A DNA stretch of 64,000 nt, taken from Yeguia hominis (GTDB lineage: Bacteria > Bacillota > Clostridia > Oscillospirales > Acutalibacteraceae). This document shows, piece after piece, positions 8,966-18,361 of the stretch. The position numbers and the translations under genes are program-made. The stretch covers positions 95,409 through 159,408 of the forward strand of contig NZ_JACRSN010000005.1 in assembly GCF_014384705.1 (NCBI RefSeq). The letters are read 5' to 3'. Within the stretch, counting starts at the first letter, position 1. Each line of letters begins with the position of its first letter. The notes beneath the pieces were generated by a model, which searched no databases, was not told the DNA's origin, and worked only from the letters and a program-made list of their open reading frames with translations.

Positions 8966-8995
8966 TTGCGTTTGAAGAAAGAAACTGTATATAAT
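8966..8995 (+). promoter_or_regulatory. SigA-type promoter of the Gfo/Idh/MocA gene
   Basis: TTGCGT (8966-8971), 18-base spacer, TATAAT (8990-8995), ending 39 bases before the ATG of the oxidoreductase gene. It diverges from the two-component promoter. Confidence 0.7.
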
Positions 8996-9034
8996 GAAAA
9001 AAAGAACTTGTGTGCATAGAAAGGAGCAGAAACC

Positions 9035-10027
9035 ATGCAGGATGGGAAATTAGGCGTCGCCATGATGGGGCCGGGACGGATTGTTCATCGGGTGATGCAG
9101 GACTTTCACAATGCAGAGAACTGCGCGCTGATCGGGATGGCCTCGCGCTCTCCGGAACGCGCCAAAGCAGCGCAGGCGGAATATCACGCAAAATACGCCA
9201 TGAGTTATGAGGAAATGGTGGCGTGTCCCGAAGTGGATCTGGTTTATGTCGCAACACCGCATAACTTCCATATGGAGAACGCAATCTTTTGCATGGAACA
9301 CGGAAAACATGTGCTGTGCGAAAAGACGTTTGCCATAACGGAAGCGGAAGCGCAGGCAATGGCGGATTGTGCAAAGGCAAACGGCGTGTTTCTGATGGAG
9401 GCCATGTGGACGCGGTTCTTTCCTGCAATGTATGATTTGCGCCGGCTGCTTTTAAAGGAAAAGGTGATCGGAGAAATTCGCCACGTGACGGCAAGTATGT
9501 CCTTTAAAAGTGCGGTCGGGCTGGAAGATCGGCTGTATGCAAGAAATTTGGCGGGCGGTGCGCTTTTGGATGTCGGCATTTATCCGATTTCTTTTTGTTC
9601 GATGCTGCTCGGATCGGAACCGGAGTCGGTGCAAAGCGTCTGTACGCTGGCGCCGACCGGCGTGGATGAGCACATTGCCGTGCAGCTCCAGTATTCCGGC
9701 GGCGCGACAGCGCAGCTGATGGGTGCGTTTGACTGCGCAAATCAGGATATGGCAATCGTTTTCGGGTCGGAAGGAAGCGTCGTAATTCCGGAATACTATC
9801 ATCCTACGCACTTTACGGTGTACGGAAAGAAAACCGGTGTGAAAGAATACAGCTATGCGCCGGAGAATGAGGGGCATCATTATCAGTTTATGCATGCTGC
9901 CGATATGATCGGCGCCGGAATCTGCGACTCACCGGTTATGCCGCTTGCCGAAACGGTGCGCCTTGTGGGCCTGATGCAAAAAATTCGGTATCAAAACGGA
10001 ATTTTTTATGCGGAAGACAACCGATAA
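9035..10027 (+). CDS. Gfo/Idh/MocA-family NAD(P)-dependent oxidoreductase
   Basis: Sugar or polyol dehydrogenase-type enzyme, 330 residues. The N-terminal Rossmann part begins KLGVAMMGPGRIVHRVMQDF and contains VYVATPHNFHMENA and the cofactor-site motif CEKTFAIT (EKP in most relatives). The C-terminal GFO_IDH_MocA domain has GGALLDVGIYPISF. The overall pattern resembles trans-1,2-dihydrobenzene-1,2-diol dehydrogenase/D-xylose dehydrogenase relatives, but the substrate cannot be assigned. SD AAAGGAG lies 9 bases upstream. It stands alone between the two-component system and the ribosomal operon. Confidence 0.85.
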   Translation: MQDGKLGVAMMGPGRIVHRVMQDFHNAENCALIGMASRSPERAKAAQAEYHAKYAMSYEEMVACPEVDLVYVATPHNFHMENAIFCMEHGKHVLCEKTFAITEAEAQAMADCAKANGVFLMEAMWTRFFPAMYDLRRLLLKEKVIGEIRHVTASMSFKSAVGLEDRLYARNLAGGALLDVGIYPISFCSMLLGSEPESVQSVCTLAPTGVDEHIAVQLQYSGGATAQLMGAFDCANQDMAIVFGSEGSVVIPEYYHPTHFTVYGKKTGVKEYSYAPENEGHHYQFMHAADMIGAGICDSPVMPLAETVRLVGLMQKIRYQNGIFYAEDNR

Positions 10028-10100
10028 AGAGAAAAATTTCGCCCTGTGGTTCTAGTCGAAAAAAGTCCGATAAAAAGCGGAAAAAATTCAAAAAAAACAC

Positions 10101-10129
10101 TTGCAATATGCATGCCTTTGTGATAAGAT
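10101..10129 (+). promoter_or_regulatory. Promoter of the S10-spc-alpha ribosomal operon
   Basis: TTGCAA (10101-10106), 17-base spacer, TAAGAT (10124-10129). It lies about 320 bases before rpsJ and leaves a long leader. No other strong promoter is seen between the oxidoreductase gene and rpsJ. Confidence 0.7.
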
Positions 10130-10328
10130 AATTAGGCACGACTGCGACAGATATGCGATGAAGCGGGAGGTTGCGGCCCATCAGCGGCCGGTTTTTCCGT
10201 GGAGTATGTCCGATTTTAAACCGGGCGAAAATCTTTGGACGTGCAGAGAATGTGATATCCGCGCAACCCTTTTTGCGTGCGTGATCCGCTGTGTTTTCTG
10301 CTTGTCCGGACGTTTTTCAGGAACAAAA

Positions 10329-10370
10329 CCCGGATGCGCTTGTCGGTAGACAAGCCTATCCGGATTTTTT
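10329..10370 (+). promoter_or_regulatory. Terminator-like attenuator in the rpsJ leader
   Basis: An inverted repeat with arms CGGATGCGCTTGTC and GACAAGCCTATCCG, loop GGTA, is followed by T6 (10365-10370). It lies between the operon promoter and rpsJ, so a full terminator here would end transcription before any gene. This is the arrangement of a ribosomal protein attenuator. The rest of the 10028-10446 gap holds the promoter, a smaller CGGCC/GGCCG stem followed by GTTTTT near 10174-10196, and no gene. Confidence 0.65.
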
Positions 10371-10446
10371 ATGCCGGATTAAGAAACACCCGGCACAGTG
10401 TTCCGTAAAAAACGCCGCCCGCCAACATTTTAAGGAGGCGATGAAC

Positions 10447-10758
10447 GTGGCAGTCAAAGAAAAAATCAGGATAAGAATCAAAGGGTACGATCATCAGCTT
10501 GTCGACCGTTCCGCAGAGCGGATCGTTCAGACGGCAAAGCGCACAGGCGCAAGGGTTTCCGGTCCGGTGCCGCTGCCGACAGAGAAGCAGATCATCACCA
10601 TTCTGCGCGCTGTTCATAAGTACAAAGACAGCCGTGAGCAGTTTGAGATGCGTACGCACAAGAGACTTATCGACATCCTCAGACCTTCCAACAAAACCGT
10701 AGAAGCGTTGATGGGTCTGGAACTCCCCGCCGGCGTAGAGATCGAAATCAAGCTCTGA
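10447..10758 (+). CDS. rpsJ: 30S ribosomal protein S10
   Basis: S10, 103 residues, a small-subunit head protein that also serves as NusE in antitermination. Clear family pattern: [20 protein letters not shown], then [21 protein letters not shown] choose the GTG at 10447, 8 bases after AGGAGG; an ATG at 10441 is in frame but only 2 bases from that site. It is the first gene of the S10 cluster. The usual clostridial neighbours fusA and tuf are absent upstream. Confidence 0.95.
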   Translation: MAVKEKIRIRIKGYDHQLVDRSAERIVQTAKRTGARVSGPVPLPTEKQIITILRAVHKYKDSREQFEMRTHKRLIDILRPSNKTVEALMGLELPAGVEIEIKL

Positions 10759-10830
10759 TTTTGTTCGCTTGCGGACGAGGTCATGTTGGCGTGAATGCGT
10801 CAACCAATAACCGAAACAGGAGGTAACACA

Positions 10831-11463
10831 ATGCAAAAAGGTATTATTGGCAAGAAAATCGGCATGACGCAGATTTTCAACGAGAACGGGAAAGTCGTTC
10901 CCGTAACAGTCGTAGAAGCCGGCCCCTGCGCAGTAACGCAGAAGAAAACGGTGGAAAACGACGGCTACGCAGCAATTCAAATCGGTTACGGCGATTTGAA
11001 GGCGCACAAGGTAACCAAGCCGCTGAAAGGTCATTTTGACAAAGCGGACGTTGCGCCGAAGAGAACACTGCGTGAACTGAGAGTGGAAAACATCGACAGC
11101 TACAATGTGGGCGACCTCATTAAGGCGGACGTCTTCGCAAACGGCGACAAGGTAGACGTCACCGGCGTGAGCAAAGGTAAGGGTTATGCCGGCGTGATCA
11201 AGCGCTGGAACTTTGGCCGCCTGAAGGAAACGCACGGTACCGGCCCGGTTGGCCGTCACGGCGGTTCCAACGGTGCGTGCTCCAGCCCTTCCCGTGTATT
11301 TAAGGGCCTCAAAATGGCTGGGCACCTCGGCGCGGAGAAAGTGACCGTACAGAATCTGACGGTTGTCAAGATTGACGCTGAAAACAACCTGATCGCCATC
11401 AAAGGCGCGATTCCGGGTCCGAACGGCGGCATCGTCGTCATCCGCGACAGTGTGAAAGCATAA
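10831..11463 (+). CDS. rplC: 50S ribosomal protein L3
   Basis: L3, 210 residues, one of the first proteins to bind 23S rRNA, near the peptidyl transferase centre. Starts [20 protein letters not shown]; the core motif [19 protein letters not shown] is typical, with the Gln/Ser methylation-loop region nearby. The ATG at 10831 follows AGGAGG by 6 bases. Second gene of the S10 operon, 72 bases after rpsJ. Confidence 0.96.
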   Translation: MQKGIIGKKIGMTQIFNENGKVVPVTVVEAGPCAVTQKKTVENDGYAAIQIGYGDLKAHKVTKPLKGHFDKADVAPKRTLRELRVENIDSYNVGDLIKADVFANGDKVDVTGVSKGKGYAGVIKRWNFGRLKETHGTGPVGRHGGSNGACSSPSRVFKGLKMAGHLGAEKVTVQNLTVVKIDAENNLIAIKGAIPGPNGGIVVIRDSVKA

Positions 11464-11481
11464 GGAGAGGAGGAACTTAGA

Positions 11482-12105
11482 ATGCCTGAAATTGCAGTAT
11501 TGGATATAAACGGCCAGGAAGTTGAGAAAATGAACCTCAGCGACGCCGTATTCGGCATTGAGCCGAATGTCTCCGTCATGCACGATTTGGTAAAGAATTA
11601 TCTTGCGAACCAGCGTCAGGGCACACAGTCCGCGCTGACAAGAAGCGAAGTTTCCGGCGGCGGCAAAAAGCCGTGGAGACAGAAGGGCACAGGACGTGCT
11701 CGCCAGGGCTCCACACGCGCTCCGCAGTGGACGCACGGCGGCATCGCATTTGCGCCGAAGCCCCGTTGTTACCGCTACACGGTAAACCGCAAGGTTCGCC
11801 GTCTCGCGATGAAGTCCGCGTTCTCTTCCAAGGTTCGCGACAACGAGATGATCGTGCTGGATTCCCTCAGCATGGATGAGTATAAAACAAAGAAGATCGC
11901 CGCGATGCTCAAAGCAGTTGGCTCTGAGAAAAAGGCGCTGATCGTACTCTCCGAAAACGACAAGAAGGTCATCGCTTCTGCGGGCAACATCCCCGGCGTG
12001 AAGACTGCGCTTGTCAACACCCTGAACGTCTACGATATCCTCAACGCCGACAAATTCATCGTCGTGAAGGATGCTGTGGCGAAGATCGAGGAGGTGTATG
12101 CATAA
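11482..12105 (+). CDS. rplD: 50S ribosomal protein L4
   Basis: L4, 207 residues, lining the exit tunnel with an extended loop (RSEVSGGGKKPWRQKGTGRA, about 53-72). In enterobacteria L4 autoregulates the S10 operon through its leader; whether that holds for the leader seen here is unknown. The stop codon overlaps the rplW start (TAATG). Confidence 0.96.
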   Translation: MPEIAVLDINGQEVEKMNLSDAVFGIEPNVSVMHDLVKNYLANQRQGTQSALTRSEVSGGGKKPWRQKGTGRARQGSTRAPQWTHGGIAFAPKPRCYRYTVNRKVRRLAMKSAFSSKVRDNEMIVLDSLSMDEYKTKKIAAMLKAVGSEKKALIVLSENDKKVIASAGNIPGVKTALVNTLNVYDILNADKFIVVKDAVAKIEEVYA

Positions 12106-12395
12106 TGGCAGCACAGGATATCATCATCCGCCCCATCATTACTGAAAAATCCATGGCCGGCATCGGCGCGAAGAAATATACGTTTGAGGTTGCCAAGGAT
12201 GCGACAAAGATTGATATCGCCCATGCGGTGGAAGCGCTCTTTGACGTAAAGGTTCAGAAGGTCAATACCATGCACGTCCGCGGACATCTTCGCCGCCAGG
12301 GAAGAAGCCAGGGCTACACAAGAAGCTGGAAGAAAGCGATTGTGACGCTTGCGGAAAGCAGCAAGGCGATCCCGTTCTTCGAGGGCATGATCTAA
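12105..12395 (+). CDS. rplW: 50S ribosomal protein L23
   Basis: L23, 96 residues, at the tunnel exit where trigger factor and SRP dock. Family pattern DIIIRPIITEKSMAG at the N-terminus and KVNTMHVRGHLRRQGR in the middle. Overlaps rplD by one base, so translation is coupled. Confidence 0.96.
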   Translation: MAAQDIIIRPIITEKSMAGIGAKKYTFEVAKDATKIDIAHAVEALFDVKVQKVNTMHVRGHLRRQGRSQGYTRSWKKAIVTLAESSKAIPFFEGMI

Positions 12396-12429
12396 TTCCG
12401 TAATCCAGTAAGAGGAGTGTGAAATCGAA

Positions 12430-13263
12430 ATGGCTATTATCAACTATAAACCGACGACTCCCGGAAGACGGAATATGTCAGTTACGGACTATTCGGGTCT
12501 TTCCAAGGGCGGTCCCGAGAAATCCCTGCTCAAGTCGCTCAAGAACAAGTCCGGGCGCAACAGCTATGGCCGGATTACGGTTCGCCACCGTGGCGGCGGC
12601 AACCGCAAGAAATACCGGATCATCGATTTTAAACGCCAGAAGCTCGATATGGCTGCGACGGTCAAGACGATCGAATACGATCCGAACCGCTCCGCGTTTA
12701 TCGCGCTTGTGGAATATGAAGACGGCGAGAAGCGCTATATCACAGCGCCGCACGGCCTGAAAGTCGGCGACAAAGTTGTTTCCGGCACGGGCGCGGACAT
12801 CAAGCCGGGCAACACCCTTCCGCTTGCAAATATCCCGACCGGTACCTTTGTCCACAATGTGGAAATGTATCCCGGAAAAGGCGCACAGATCGCCCGTTCC
12901 GCTGGTAACATGGCACAGCTGATGGCAAAAGAAAACGGCATGGCGCTGCTCCGCCTCCCGTCCGGTGAACTGCGGAATGTTCCGGATAAATGCATCGCTT
13001 CGATCGGCCAGGTCAGCAACATCGACCACGAAAACGTCAAGGTCGGTAAAGCAGGCCGGAAACGCCACATGGGCTGGCGCCCGACCGTGCGCGGTTCTGT
13101 TATGAACCCGTGCGATCACCCGCACGGCGGCGGTGAAGGCAAGAGCCCGATCGGCCGTCCGGGTCCTGTAACGCCGTGGGGCAAACCGACCCTCGGATAC
13201 AAGACGCGTAAGCATCATAACCGCTCCGATAAATATATCGTGAAGCGCAGAAACGGCAAATAA
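12430..13263 (+). CDS. rplB: 50S ribosomal protein L2
   Basis: L2, 277 residues, needed for subunit association and peptidyl transfer. The C-terminal part has the conserved [18 protein letters not shown] stretch (here [19 protein letters not shown]) with the functionally critical His in HPHGGG. Start ATG with a GGAGTG site; standard length. Confidence 0.97.
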   Translation: MAIINYKPTTPGRRNMSVTDYSGLSKGGPEKSLLKSLKNKSGRNSYGRITVRHRGGGNRKKYRIIDFKRQKLDMAATVKTIEYDPNRSAFIALVEYEDGEKRYITAPHGLKVGDKVVSGTGADIKPGNTLPLANIPTGTFVHNVEMYPGKGAQIARSAGNMAQLMAKENGMALLRLPSGELRNVPDKCIASIGQVSNIDHENVKVGKAGRKRHMGWRPTVRGSVMNPCDHPHGGGEGKSPIGRPGPVTPWGKPTLGYKTRKHHNRSDKYIVKRRNGK

Positions 13264-13288
13264 GGCGTGCGGAAAGGAGCTTTGAATT

Positions 13289-13564
13289 ATGAGCAGAAGT
13301 ATTAAAAAGGGTCCTTTTGTACAGCCGGTGCTGCTGAAAAGGATTAAAGAAATGAACGCGGCCGGCGAGAAGAGAATCGTCAAGACCTGGAGCAGGGCTT
13401 CCGTGATCTTCCCGGATTTCGTTGGACACACCATCGCTGTCCACGACGGACGCAAACACGTTCCGGTATATGTTACTGAAGATATGGTCGGCCACAAGCT
13501 CGGTGAGTTTGCCCCGACGAGAACGTTCAGAGGGCACGCCGGAAGCAAAACATCTGGTAAATAA
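13289..13564 (+). CDS. rpsS: 30S ribosomal protein S19
   Basis: S19, 91 residues, in the head of the small subunit near the A-site finger. Begins [19 protein letters not shown] and ends with the usual [27 protein letters not shown] before the ATG. Twenty-five bases after rplB in the S10 operon. Confidence 0.96.
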   Translation: MSRSIKKGPFVQPVLLKRIKEMNAAGEKRIVKTWSRASVIFPDFVGHTIAVHDGRKHVPVYVTEDMVGHKLGEFAPTRTFRGHAGSKTSGK

Positions 13565-13587
13565 CGGCCGAAAGGAGTGTGTACAGC

Positions 13588-13923
13588 ATGGAAGCAAGGG
13601 CGCATTTGAAATATGCCCGTATTTCCCCGCGCAAGGTTGAAATTGTGCTGGATTTGATTCGCAACAAGCCTGCTAATGTCGCTATGGCGATTCTGAAGCA
13701 TACCCCGAAGGCTGCATGCGAAGATTTACAAAAACTGTTGAAGTCTGCAATTGCAAACGCCGAGAACAATCACAACATGGATGTGACGAAGCTTTATGTT
13801 GCAGAGTGCTTTGTAAGTCCTGGCCCGATCCTCAAGAGAATCCGCCCGGCATCAAAGGGACGCGCATACAGGATCCTGAAGAGAACGTCGCACGTCACCC
13901 TTGTGCTCAAGGAAAAAGAATAA
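13588..13923 (+). CDS. rplV: 50S ribosomal protein L22
   Basis: L22, 111 residues, whose beta hairpin reaches the tunnel constriction and affects macrolide sensitivity. Pattern: [20 protein letters not shown] and the hairpin [19 protein letters not shown]. Start taken at the ATG at 13588, 10 bases after AAAGGAG; a GTG three codons earlier is less likely. Confidence 0.95.
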   Translation: MEARAHLKYARISPRKVEIVLDLIRNKPANVAMAILKHTPKAACEDLQKLLKSAIANAENNHNMDVTKLYVAECFVSPGPILKRIRPASKGRAYRILKRTSHVTLVLKEKE

Positions 13924-13939
13924 GCGGAGGAGGTAAATT

Positions 13940-14605
13940 ATGGGACAGAAAGTCAATCCCCACGGCCTTAGAGTGGGTGTTATCAAAGATTGGGATTCCC
14001 GCTGGTTCGCGAAGGACAACGTATTCGGCGACACGCTTGTTGAAGACTACAACCTGCGCAAAACGCTGAAGAAACAGCTTGCACCGGCTGGTGTTCCGAA
14101 GATTGAAATTGAACGCGACGCATCCCGCGTCCGCATTCATATCCATTGCGCAAAGCCCGGCATGGTAATCGGCAAAGGCGGTTCTGAAATTGAGAAACTT
14201 CGCCTGCAGTGCGAAAAAATGCTTGGCAAACCGGTTGCGATCAACATCGTGGAAATCAAACAGCCGGATCTCAACGCACAGCTCGTTGCAGAAAATATTG
14301 CACAGCAGCTTGAGAAGCGCATTTCGTTCCGCCGTGCTATGAAACAGTGCATCGGCCGTTCGATGAAGCTCGGCGCAAAGGGTATCAAAACCCAGGTTGC
14401 CGGACGTCTTGGCGGCGCTGAAATTGCACGTACGGAACAGTACCACGACGGTACGATCCCGCTGCAGACGCTGCGCGCGGATATCGATTATGGATTCGCC
14501 GAGGCCGCGACCACTTACGGCCGCATCGGCGTGAAAGTATGGCTCTACAGGGGCGAGGTCCTTCAAGACAACCGCAAGCCCCGTCGGGAAGGAGGCGCCA
14601 AGTAA
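13940..14605 (+). CDS. rpsC: 30S ribosomal protein S3
   Basis: S3, 221 residues, at the mRNA entry site with helicase function. Contains the type 2 KH domain ([20 protein letters not shown], about 74-93) and the C-terminal [30 protein letters not shown] precedes the ATG. Two bases separate its stop from rplP. Confidence 0.97.
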   Translation: MGQKVNPHGLRVGVIKDWDSRWFAKDNVFGDTLVEDYNLRKTLKKQLAPAGVPKIEIERDASRVRIHIHCAKPGMVIGKGGSEIEKLRLQCEKMLGKPVAINIVEIKQPDLNAQLVAENIAQQLEKRISFRRAMKQCIGRSMKLGAKGIKTQVAGRLGGAEIARTEQYHDGTIPLQTLRADIDYGFAEAATTYGRIGVKVWLYRGEVLQDNRKPRREGGAK

Positions 14606-14607
14606 TT

Positions 14608-15033
14608 ATGCTGATGCCTAAACGTGTAAAATACCGCAGAGTACACCGCGGCCGCATGACAGGTAAGGCCCTGCGCGGAAACAAGGTGACATACGGTGAT
14701 TTCGGCCTGCAGGCGCTGGAGCCGTCCTGGATTACTTCGAACCAGATCGAGGCCGCCCGTATTGCGATGACGCGTTACTGCAAGCGTTTCGGAAAAGTCT
14801 GGATCAAGATTTTCCCGGATAAACCGATCACCGAGAAGCCGGCTGAAACTCGAATGGGTTCCGGTAAAGGTTCCCCTGAGTACTGGGTAGCCGTTGTAAA
14901 GCCCGGCCGTGTGATGTTTGAAATCGGCGGTGTTCCGGAGGAGACCGCACGCGAAGCAATGCGTCTGGCTGCAAACAAGCTGCCGGTTAAATGCAAATTC
15001 ATCAAAAAGGAAGAAACGGGGGGTGAGCAGTAA
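14608..15033 (+). CDS. rplP: 50S ribosomal protein L16
   Basis: L16, 141 residues, contacting the aminoacyl-tRNA elbow. Starts [20 protein letters not shown]; the motif [19 protein letters not shown] is diagnostic. The ATG follows the SD GGAAGGAGG that lies inside the end of rpsC; its stop overlaps the rpmC start by one base. Confidence 0.97.
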   Translation: MLMPKRVKYRRVHRGRMTGKALRGNKVTYGDFGLQALEPSWITSNQIEAARIAMTRYCKRFGKVWIKIFPDKPITEKPAETRMGSGKGSPEYWVAVVKPGRVMFEIGGVPEETAREAMRLAANKLPVKCKFIKKEETGGEQ

Positions 15034-15239
15034 TGAAGGCCAAGGAAATCCGTGAGCTCACAAATGAAGAACTCGAAGCGAAACTGAAAGACCTCAAAGC
15101 TGAACTTTTTAACCTCCGTTTCCAGCTCGCCATTAACCAGCTGGACAACCCGATGCGCATCTCTGCCGTGAAGAAGGATATTGCGCGAGTCAAGACAATT
15201 CTTCATGAGAACAAAGCCGGCGACGGCGCACGTGCGTAA
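15033..15239 (+). CDS. rpmC: 50S ribosomal protein L29
   Basis: L29, 68 residues, two long helices at the tunnel exit beside L23. Pattern [20 protein letters not shown] and [18 protein letters not shown]. Overlaps rplP by one base (TAATG), indicating coupled translation. Confidence 0.96.
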   Translation: MKAKEIRELTNEELEAKLKDLKAELFNLRFQLAINQLDNPMRISAVKKDIARVKTILHENKAGDGARA

Positions 15240-15257
15240 GGGAAGGGAGGATGAATG

Positions 15258-15515
15258 ATGAGCGAGAGAACTATGAGAAAGACTGCTGTCGGCCGCGTAG
15301 TCAGTGACAAGATGGATAAAACCATCGTAGTCGCGATTCAGGACAGCGTCCGGCATCCGCTTTACAAAAAGATTATCAAGCGTACCGTGAAGCTGAAGGC
15401 GCACGACGAAAAGAACGAGTGCAGAATTGGCGACCGCGTCCGCGTGATGGAGACCCGCCCGCTTTCGAAGGATAAAAGATGGCGTCTCGTCGAAATCGTA
15501 GAGAAGGCAAAATAA
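15258..15515 (+). CDS. rpsQ: 30S ribosomal protein S17
   Basis: S17, 85 residues, an OB-fold primary 16S rRNA binder. Pattern [20 protein letters not shown] and [20 protein letters not shown]. Three ATG codons lie close together (15251, 15255, 15258); the one at 15258 has the best 7-base spacing from GGGAGG, and 15255 would add one Met. Confidence 0.95.
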   Translation: MSERTMRKTAVGRVVSDKMDKTIVVAIQDSVRHPLYKKIIKRTVKLKAHDEKNECRIGDRVRVMETRPLSKDKRWRLVEIVEKAK

Positions 15516-15528
15516 GGAGGAATGCATC

Positions 15529-15897
15529 GTGATTCAGCAGCAAACTTACCTTAAGGTTGCCGACAACACAGGCGCAAAGGAGCTTATGTGCATCCGCGTT
15601 CTGGGCGGTACCAACAGAAGGTATGCCAATATCGGCGACGTTGTGGTTGCTTCCGTAAAAAAGGCAGCGCCCGGCGGCGTTGTAAAAAAAGGCGATGTGG
15701 TCAAAGCTGTGATCGTTCGGTCCGCTTTTGGCGTTCGCCGCGATGACGGTACCTATATCCGCTTTGATGAAAATGCGGCCGTCATCATTAAAGACGACAA
15801 AAACCCGAGGGGCACACGTATCTTTGGACCGGTAGCGAGAGAGCTCCGTGACAAAGATTACCTCAAAATTTTGAGCCTTGCCCCCGAAGTGCTTTGA
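15529..15897 (+). CDS. rplN: 50S ribosomal protein L14
   Basis: L14, 122 residues, at the subunit interface and binding site of the silencing factor RsfS. Starts at a GTG ([20 protein letters not shown]), with AAGGAGG about 11 bases upstream. Conserved [18 protein letters not shown] and [13 protein letters not shown]. First gene after rpsQ. Confidence 0.97.
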   Translation: MIQQQTYLKVADNTGAKELMCIRVLGGTNRRYANIGDVVVASVKKAAPGGVVKKGDVVKAVIVRSAFGVRRDDGTYIRFDENAAVIIKDDKNPRGTRIFGPVARELRDKDYLKILSLAPEVL

Positions 15898-15912
15898 TGG
15901 GAGGTGCTTACT

Positions 15913-16233
15913 GTGAATAATAAAGTCCATGTGAAAACAGGGGACACCGTCATCATCATGAGCGGCCGTGACCGCGGCATGAAGGGGAAGGTCCTTGCAG
16001 TCAGCCCGAAAGAGGGCAAAGTCATCGTGGAAGGCCGGAATATGGTATCGAAGCATGTAAAGCCCCGCAAGATGGGCGAGCAGGGCGGCATCATTAAGGC
16101 AGAAAGCGCCATTTATGCCTGCAAAGTCCAGGTACTCTGCCCCCGCTGCGGCAAACCGACCCGTGTCGCCCATAAGATTTATGAAGACGGCACGAAAGAC
16201 CGCATTTGCGTAAAATGCGGCGAGTCGCTGTAA
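15913..16233 (+). CDS. rplX: 50S ribosomal protein L24
   Basis: L24, 106 residues, KOW-domain assembly initiator protein. KOW motif [20 protein letters not shown] at about 9-28. The start is the GTG at 15913, 8 bases after GGGAGG; a GTG at 15904 overlaps that site. The C-terminus carries two Cys pairs, CPRCGKP and CVKCGESL, making a zinc-ribbon-like tail, whereas other L24 proteins (as in Bacillus, from memory) lack them. Confidence 0.95.
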   Translation: MNNKVHVKTGDTVIIMSGRDRGMKGKVLAVSPKEGKVIVEGRNMVSKHVKPRKMGEQGGIIKAESAIYACKVQVLCPRCGKPTRVAHKIYEDGTKDRICVKCGESL

Positions 16234-16246
16234 GGGAGGAAGCAAG

Positions 16247-16786
16247 ATGGCGAGACTGAAAGATTTTTACAAGGCGGAAGTTGCGCCCGCTCTGATGAAG
16301 AAATTCGAATACAAGAGCGTGATGCAGATTCCGAAGATCGACAAGATCATCATCAACGTCGGCGCCGGCGAGGCGAAAGACAACTCGAAGGTTATCGACG
16401 CAATCAGCGCGGATCTCGCAGCGATCACCGGTCAGAAACCGGTCGTCTGCAAGGCGCGCAAATCGGTCGCAAACTTCAAACTCCGTGAGGGAATGAACAT
16501 CGGCGTAAAGGTTACGCTGCGCGGCGACCGGATGTATGAGTTTATCGACAGGCTTTTCAATATCGCGCTGCCCCGTGTGCGCGACTTCAGAGGAATCAAC
16601 CCGAACTCCTTTGACGGCCGTGGCAATTACAGCATGGGCATCCGTGAGCAGCTCATCTTCCCGGAGATCCAGTACGATAAAATCGACAAGGTTCGCGGGA
16701 TGGATATCTGCTTCGTCACAACCGCAAACACCGACGAGGAAGCCAGAGAACTGATTGCGCTCATGGGCGCCCCGTTCGCGAAGTAA
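16247..16786 (+). CDS. rplE: 50S ribosomal protein L5
   Basis: L5, 179 residues, binds 5S rRNA and touches P-site tRNA. Pattern [20 protein letters not shown] and [20 protein letters not shown], ending [27 protein letters not shown] upstream. Standard length. Confidence 0.97.
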   Translation: MARLKDFYKAEVAPALMKKFEYKSVMQIPKIDKIIINVGAGEAKDNSKVIDAISADLAAITGQKPVVCKARKSVANFKLREGMNIGVKVTLRGDRMYEFIDRLFNIALPRVRDFRGINPNSFDGRGNYSMGIREQLIFPEIQYDKIDKVRGMDICFVTTANTDEEARELIALMGAPFAK

Positions 16787-16800
16787 GGAGGGAAAGACAA

Positions 16801-16986
16801 GTGGCCAAAACATCAATGAAAATCAAGCAGCAGAGAGAGCCGAAGTTCTCGACCCGCAGATACAATCGTTGCAAAATCTGCGGCAGGCCGCATGCTTATC
16901 TCCGTAAGTTCGGCATTTGCCGTATCTGCTTCCGCGAACTCGCCTATAAAGGTGAGATTCCGGGCGTAAAGAAAGCCAGCTGGTAA
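16801..16986 (+). CDS. rpsN: 30S ribosomal protein S14 type Z
   Basis: Short zinc-binding S14, 61 residues, with [20 protein letters not shown] giving the CxxC-x12-CxxC site. Begins at GTG ([20 protein letters not shown]) after AGGAGGG. The zinc form is usual in Gram-positive bacteria; zinc-free paralogues, if present, lie elsewhere. Confidence 0.97.
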   Translation: MAKTSMKIKQQREPKFSTRRYNRCKICGRPHAYLRKFGICRICFRELAYKGEIPGVKKASW

Positions 16987-17012
16987 TTGAACGCAGAAAA
17001 GGAGGTAACAGC

Positions 17013-17411
17013 ATGCAAATCACAGATACAATCGCTGATTTGCTCACCCGTATCCGCAACGCGAATTCTGCGAAGCATGATTCCGTTGAAGTGCCTGCTT
17101 CCAATATGAAGAAGGCAATCTGCCAGATTCTTGTGGACGAAGGCTACGTGAAGAACTTCACGGTAACGGAGGACGGAAAGCAGGGCATGATCAAAATCGC
17201 GCTGAAATACGGCGAGGGCAAGACTCCGGTGATTAAGGGTCTGCGCCGTGTTTCCAAACCGGGTCTGCGGATCTATTCCGGCGCTGAAGAGCTGCCGAAG
17301 GTCATGAAGGGCCTTGGTATCGCAATTGTTTCGACGTCAAAAGGCGTTATGACCGATCGTGAAGCGCGCCGTCAGAACATCGGCGGTGAAGTACTCGCGT
17401 TTATCTGGTAA
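17013..17411 (+). CDS. rpsH: 30S ribosomal protein S8
   Basis: S8, 132 residues, binds the central domain of 16S rRNA; in Escherichia coli it represses the spc operon. Pattern [20 protein letters not shown] and the C-terminal [26 protein letters not shown] is 7 bases before the ATG. Confidence 0.97.
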   Translation: MQITDTIADLLTRIRNANSAKHDSVEVPASNMKKAICQILVDEGYVKNFTVTEDGKQGMIKIALKYGEGKTPVIKGLRRVSKPGLRIYSGAEELPKVMKGLGIAIVSTSKGVMTDREARRQNIGGEVLAFIW

Positions 17412-17428
17412 AATAAGGGGGTGCAGTA

Positions 17429-17974
17429 ATGTCGCGAATTGGAAGAAAACCCATAAATATTCCCGCAGGCGTCGATGTAAAACTTGATGCAGGCGAAATC
17501 ACGGTGAAAGGCCCGAAGGGGTCACTCACCCAGAAGATCCACAAGAACATGACCGTCAAAGTTGAGGGCAACGAGATTCTTGTAACGCGGCCGAATGACG
17601 AAAAGGAAAACCGTGCACTGCACGGTCTGACCCGTTCGCTCATTCACAACATGGTTGTCGGCGTAACAGAAGGCTTCAAAAAAGAGCTGGATGTCAACGG
17701 CGTCGGCTATCGTGTACAGAAGCAGGGCAAGGATCTTGTCATGAACCTCGGTTATTCGCACCAGGTTGTGATGAGCGAAATCGACGGCATCACCATCGAG
17801 TGCCCGAATCCGAACAAGATCGTGATTCTCGGACCCGACAAGCAGAAGGTTGGACAGTATGCTGCGCAGGTGCGCGAGAAACGTCCGCCGGAGCCGTATA
17901 AGGGCAAGGGTATTAAGTATGTTGACGAAGTTATCCGCCGCAAGGAAGGCAAGGCCGGCAAGGGATCGAAATAA
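17429..17974 (+). CDS. rplF: 50S ribosomal protein L6
   Basis: L6, 181 residues, two tandem L6 folds near the factor-binding site. Begins MSRIGRKPINIPAGVDVKL and has the C-terminal signature PPEPYKGKGIKYVDEVIRRK. SD GGGGGTG upstream. Typical spc-operon position. Confidence 0.97.
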   Translation: MSRIGRKPINIPAGVDVKLDAGEITVKGPKGSLTQKIHKNMTVKVEGNEILVTRPNDEKENRALHGLTRSLIHNMVVGVTEGFKKELDVNGVGYRVQKQGKDLVMNLGYSHQVVMSEIDGITIECPNPNKIVILGPDKQKVGQYAAQVREKRPPEPYKGKGIKYVDEVIRRKEGKAGKGSK

Positions 17975-17987
17975 GGAGTGAGAAATT

Positions 17988-18347
17988 ATGGTGAATAAAG
18001 CTGATACAAACAAAGCAAGGCTGAGACGTCACCGCAGAGTCCGCGGAAAGATTTCCGGGACAACAGCGCGTCCCCGCCTGAACGTATTCCGCTCCGCCAA
18101 GAACATTTACGCTCAGCTGATCGATGATGTCAAGGGCGTAACGATCTGCTCGGCTTCTACGCTGGACAAAGAGTTTGACGGCAATGGCGGAAACAAGGAC
18201 GCAGCCCGCGAAATCGGCAAAATGATCGCGAAGCGCGCGGCCGACAAAGGAATCACAGAGGTCGTATTTGACCGCGGCGGATATATTTTCCACGGCCGTG
18301 TCAAAGAATTGGCCGAAGGCGCCCGTGAGGGCGGCCTCAAGTTCTGA
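17988..18347 (+). CDS. rplR: 50S ribosomal protein L18
   Basis: L18, 119 residues, 5S rRNA-binding. Basic N-terminus ([20 protein letters not shown]) then [17 protein letters not shown] and [20 protein letters not shown]. Fourteen bases after rplF with a GGAG site. Confidence 0.97.
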   Translation: MVNKADTNKARLRRHRRVRGKISGTTARPRLNVFRSAKNIYAQLIDDVKGVTICSASTLDKEFDGNGGNKDAAREIGKMIAKRAADKGITEVVFDRGGYIFHGRVKELAEGAREGGLKF

Positions 18348-18361
18348 GAGGAGGAATACTT

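Noticed and set aside
10369..12114. A 581-codon minus-strand frame opposite rpsJ, rplC and rplD
   Set aside because: Shadow of ribosomal genes; no start site, no domain.
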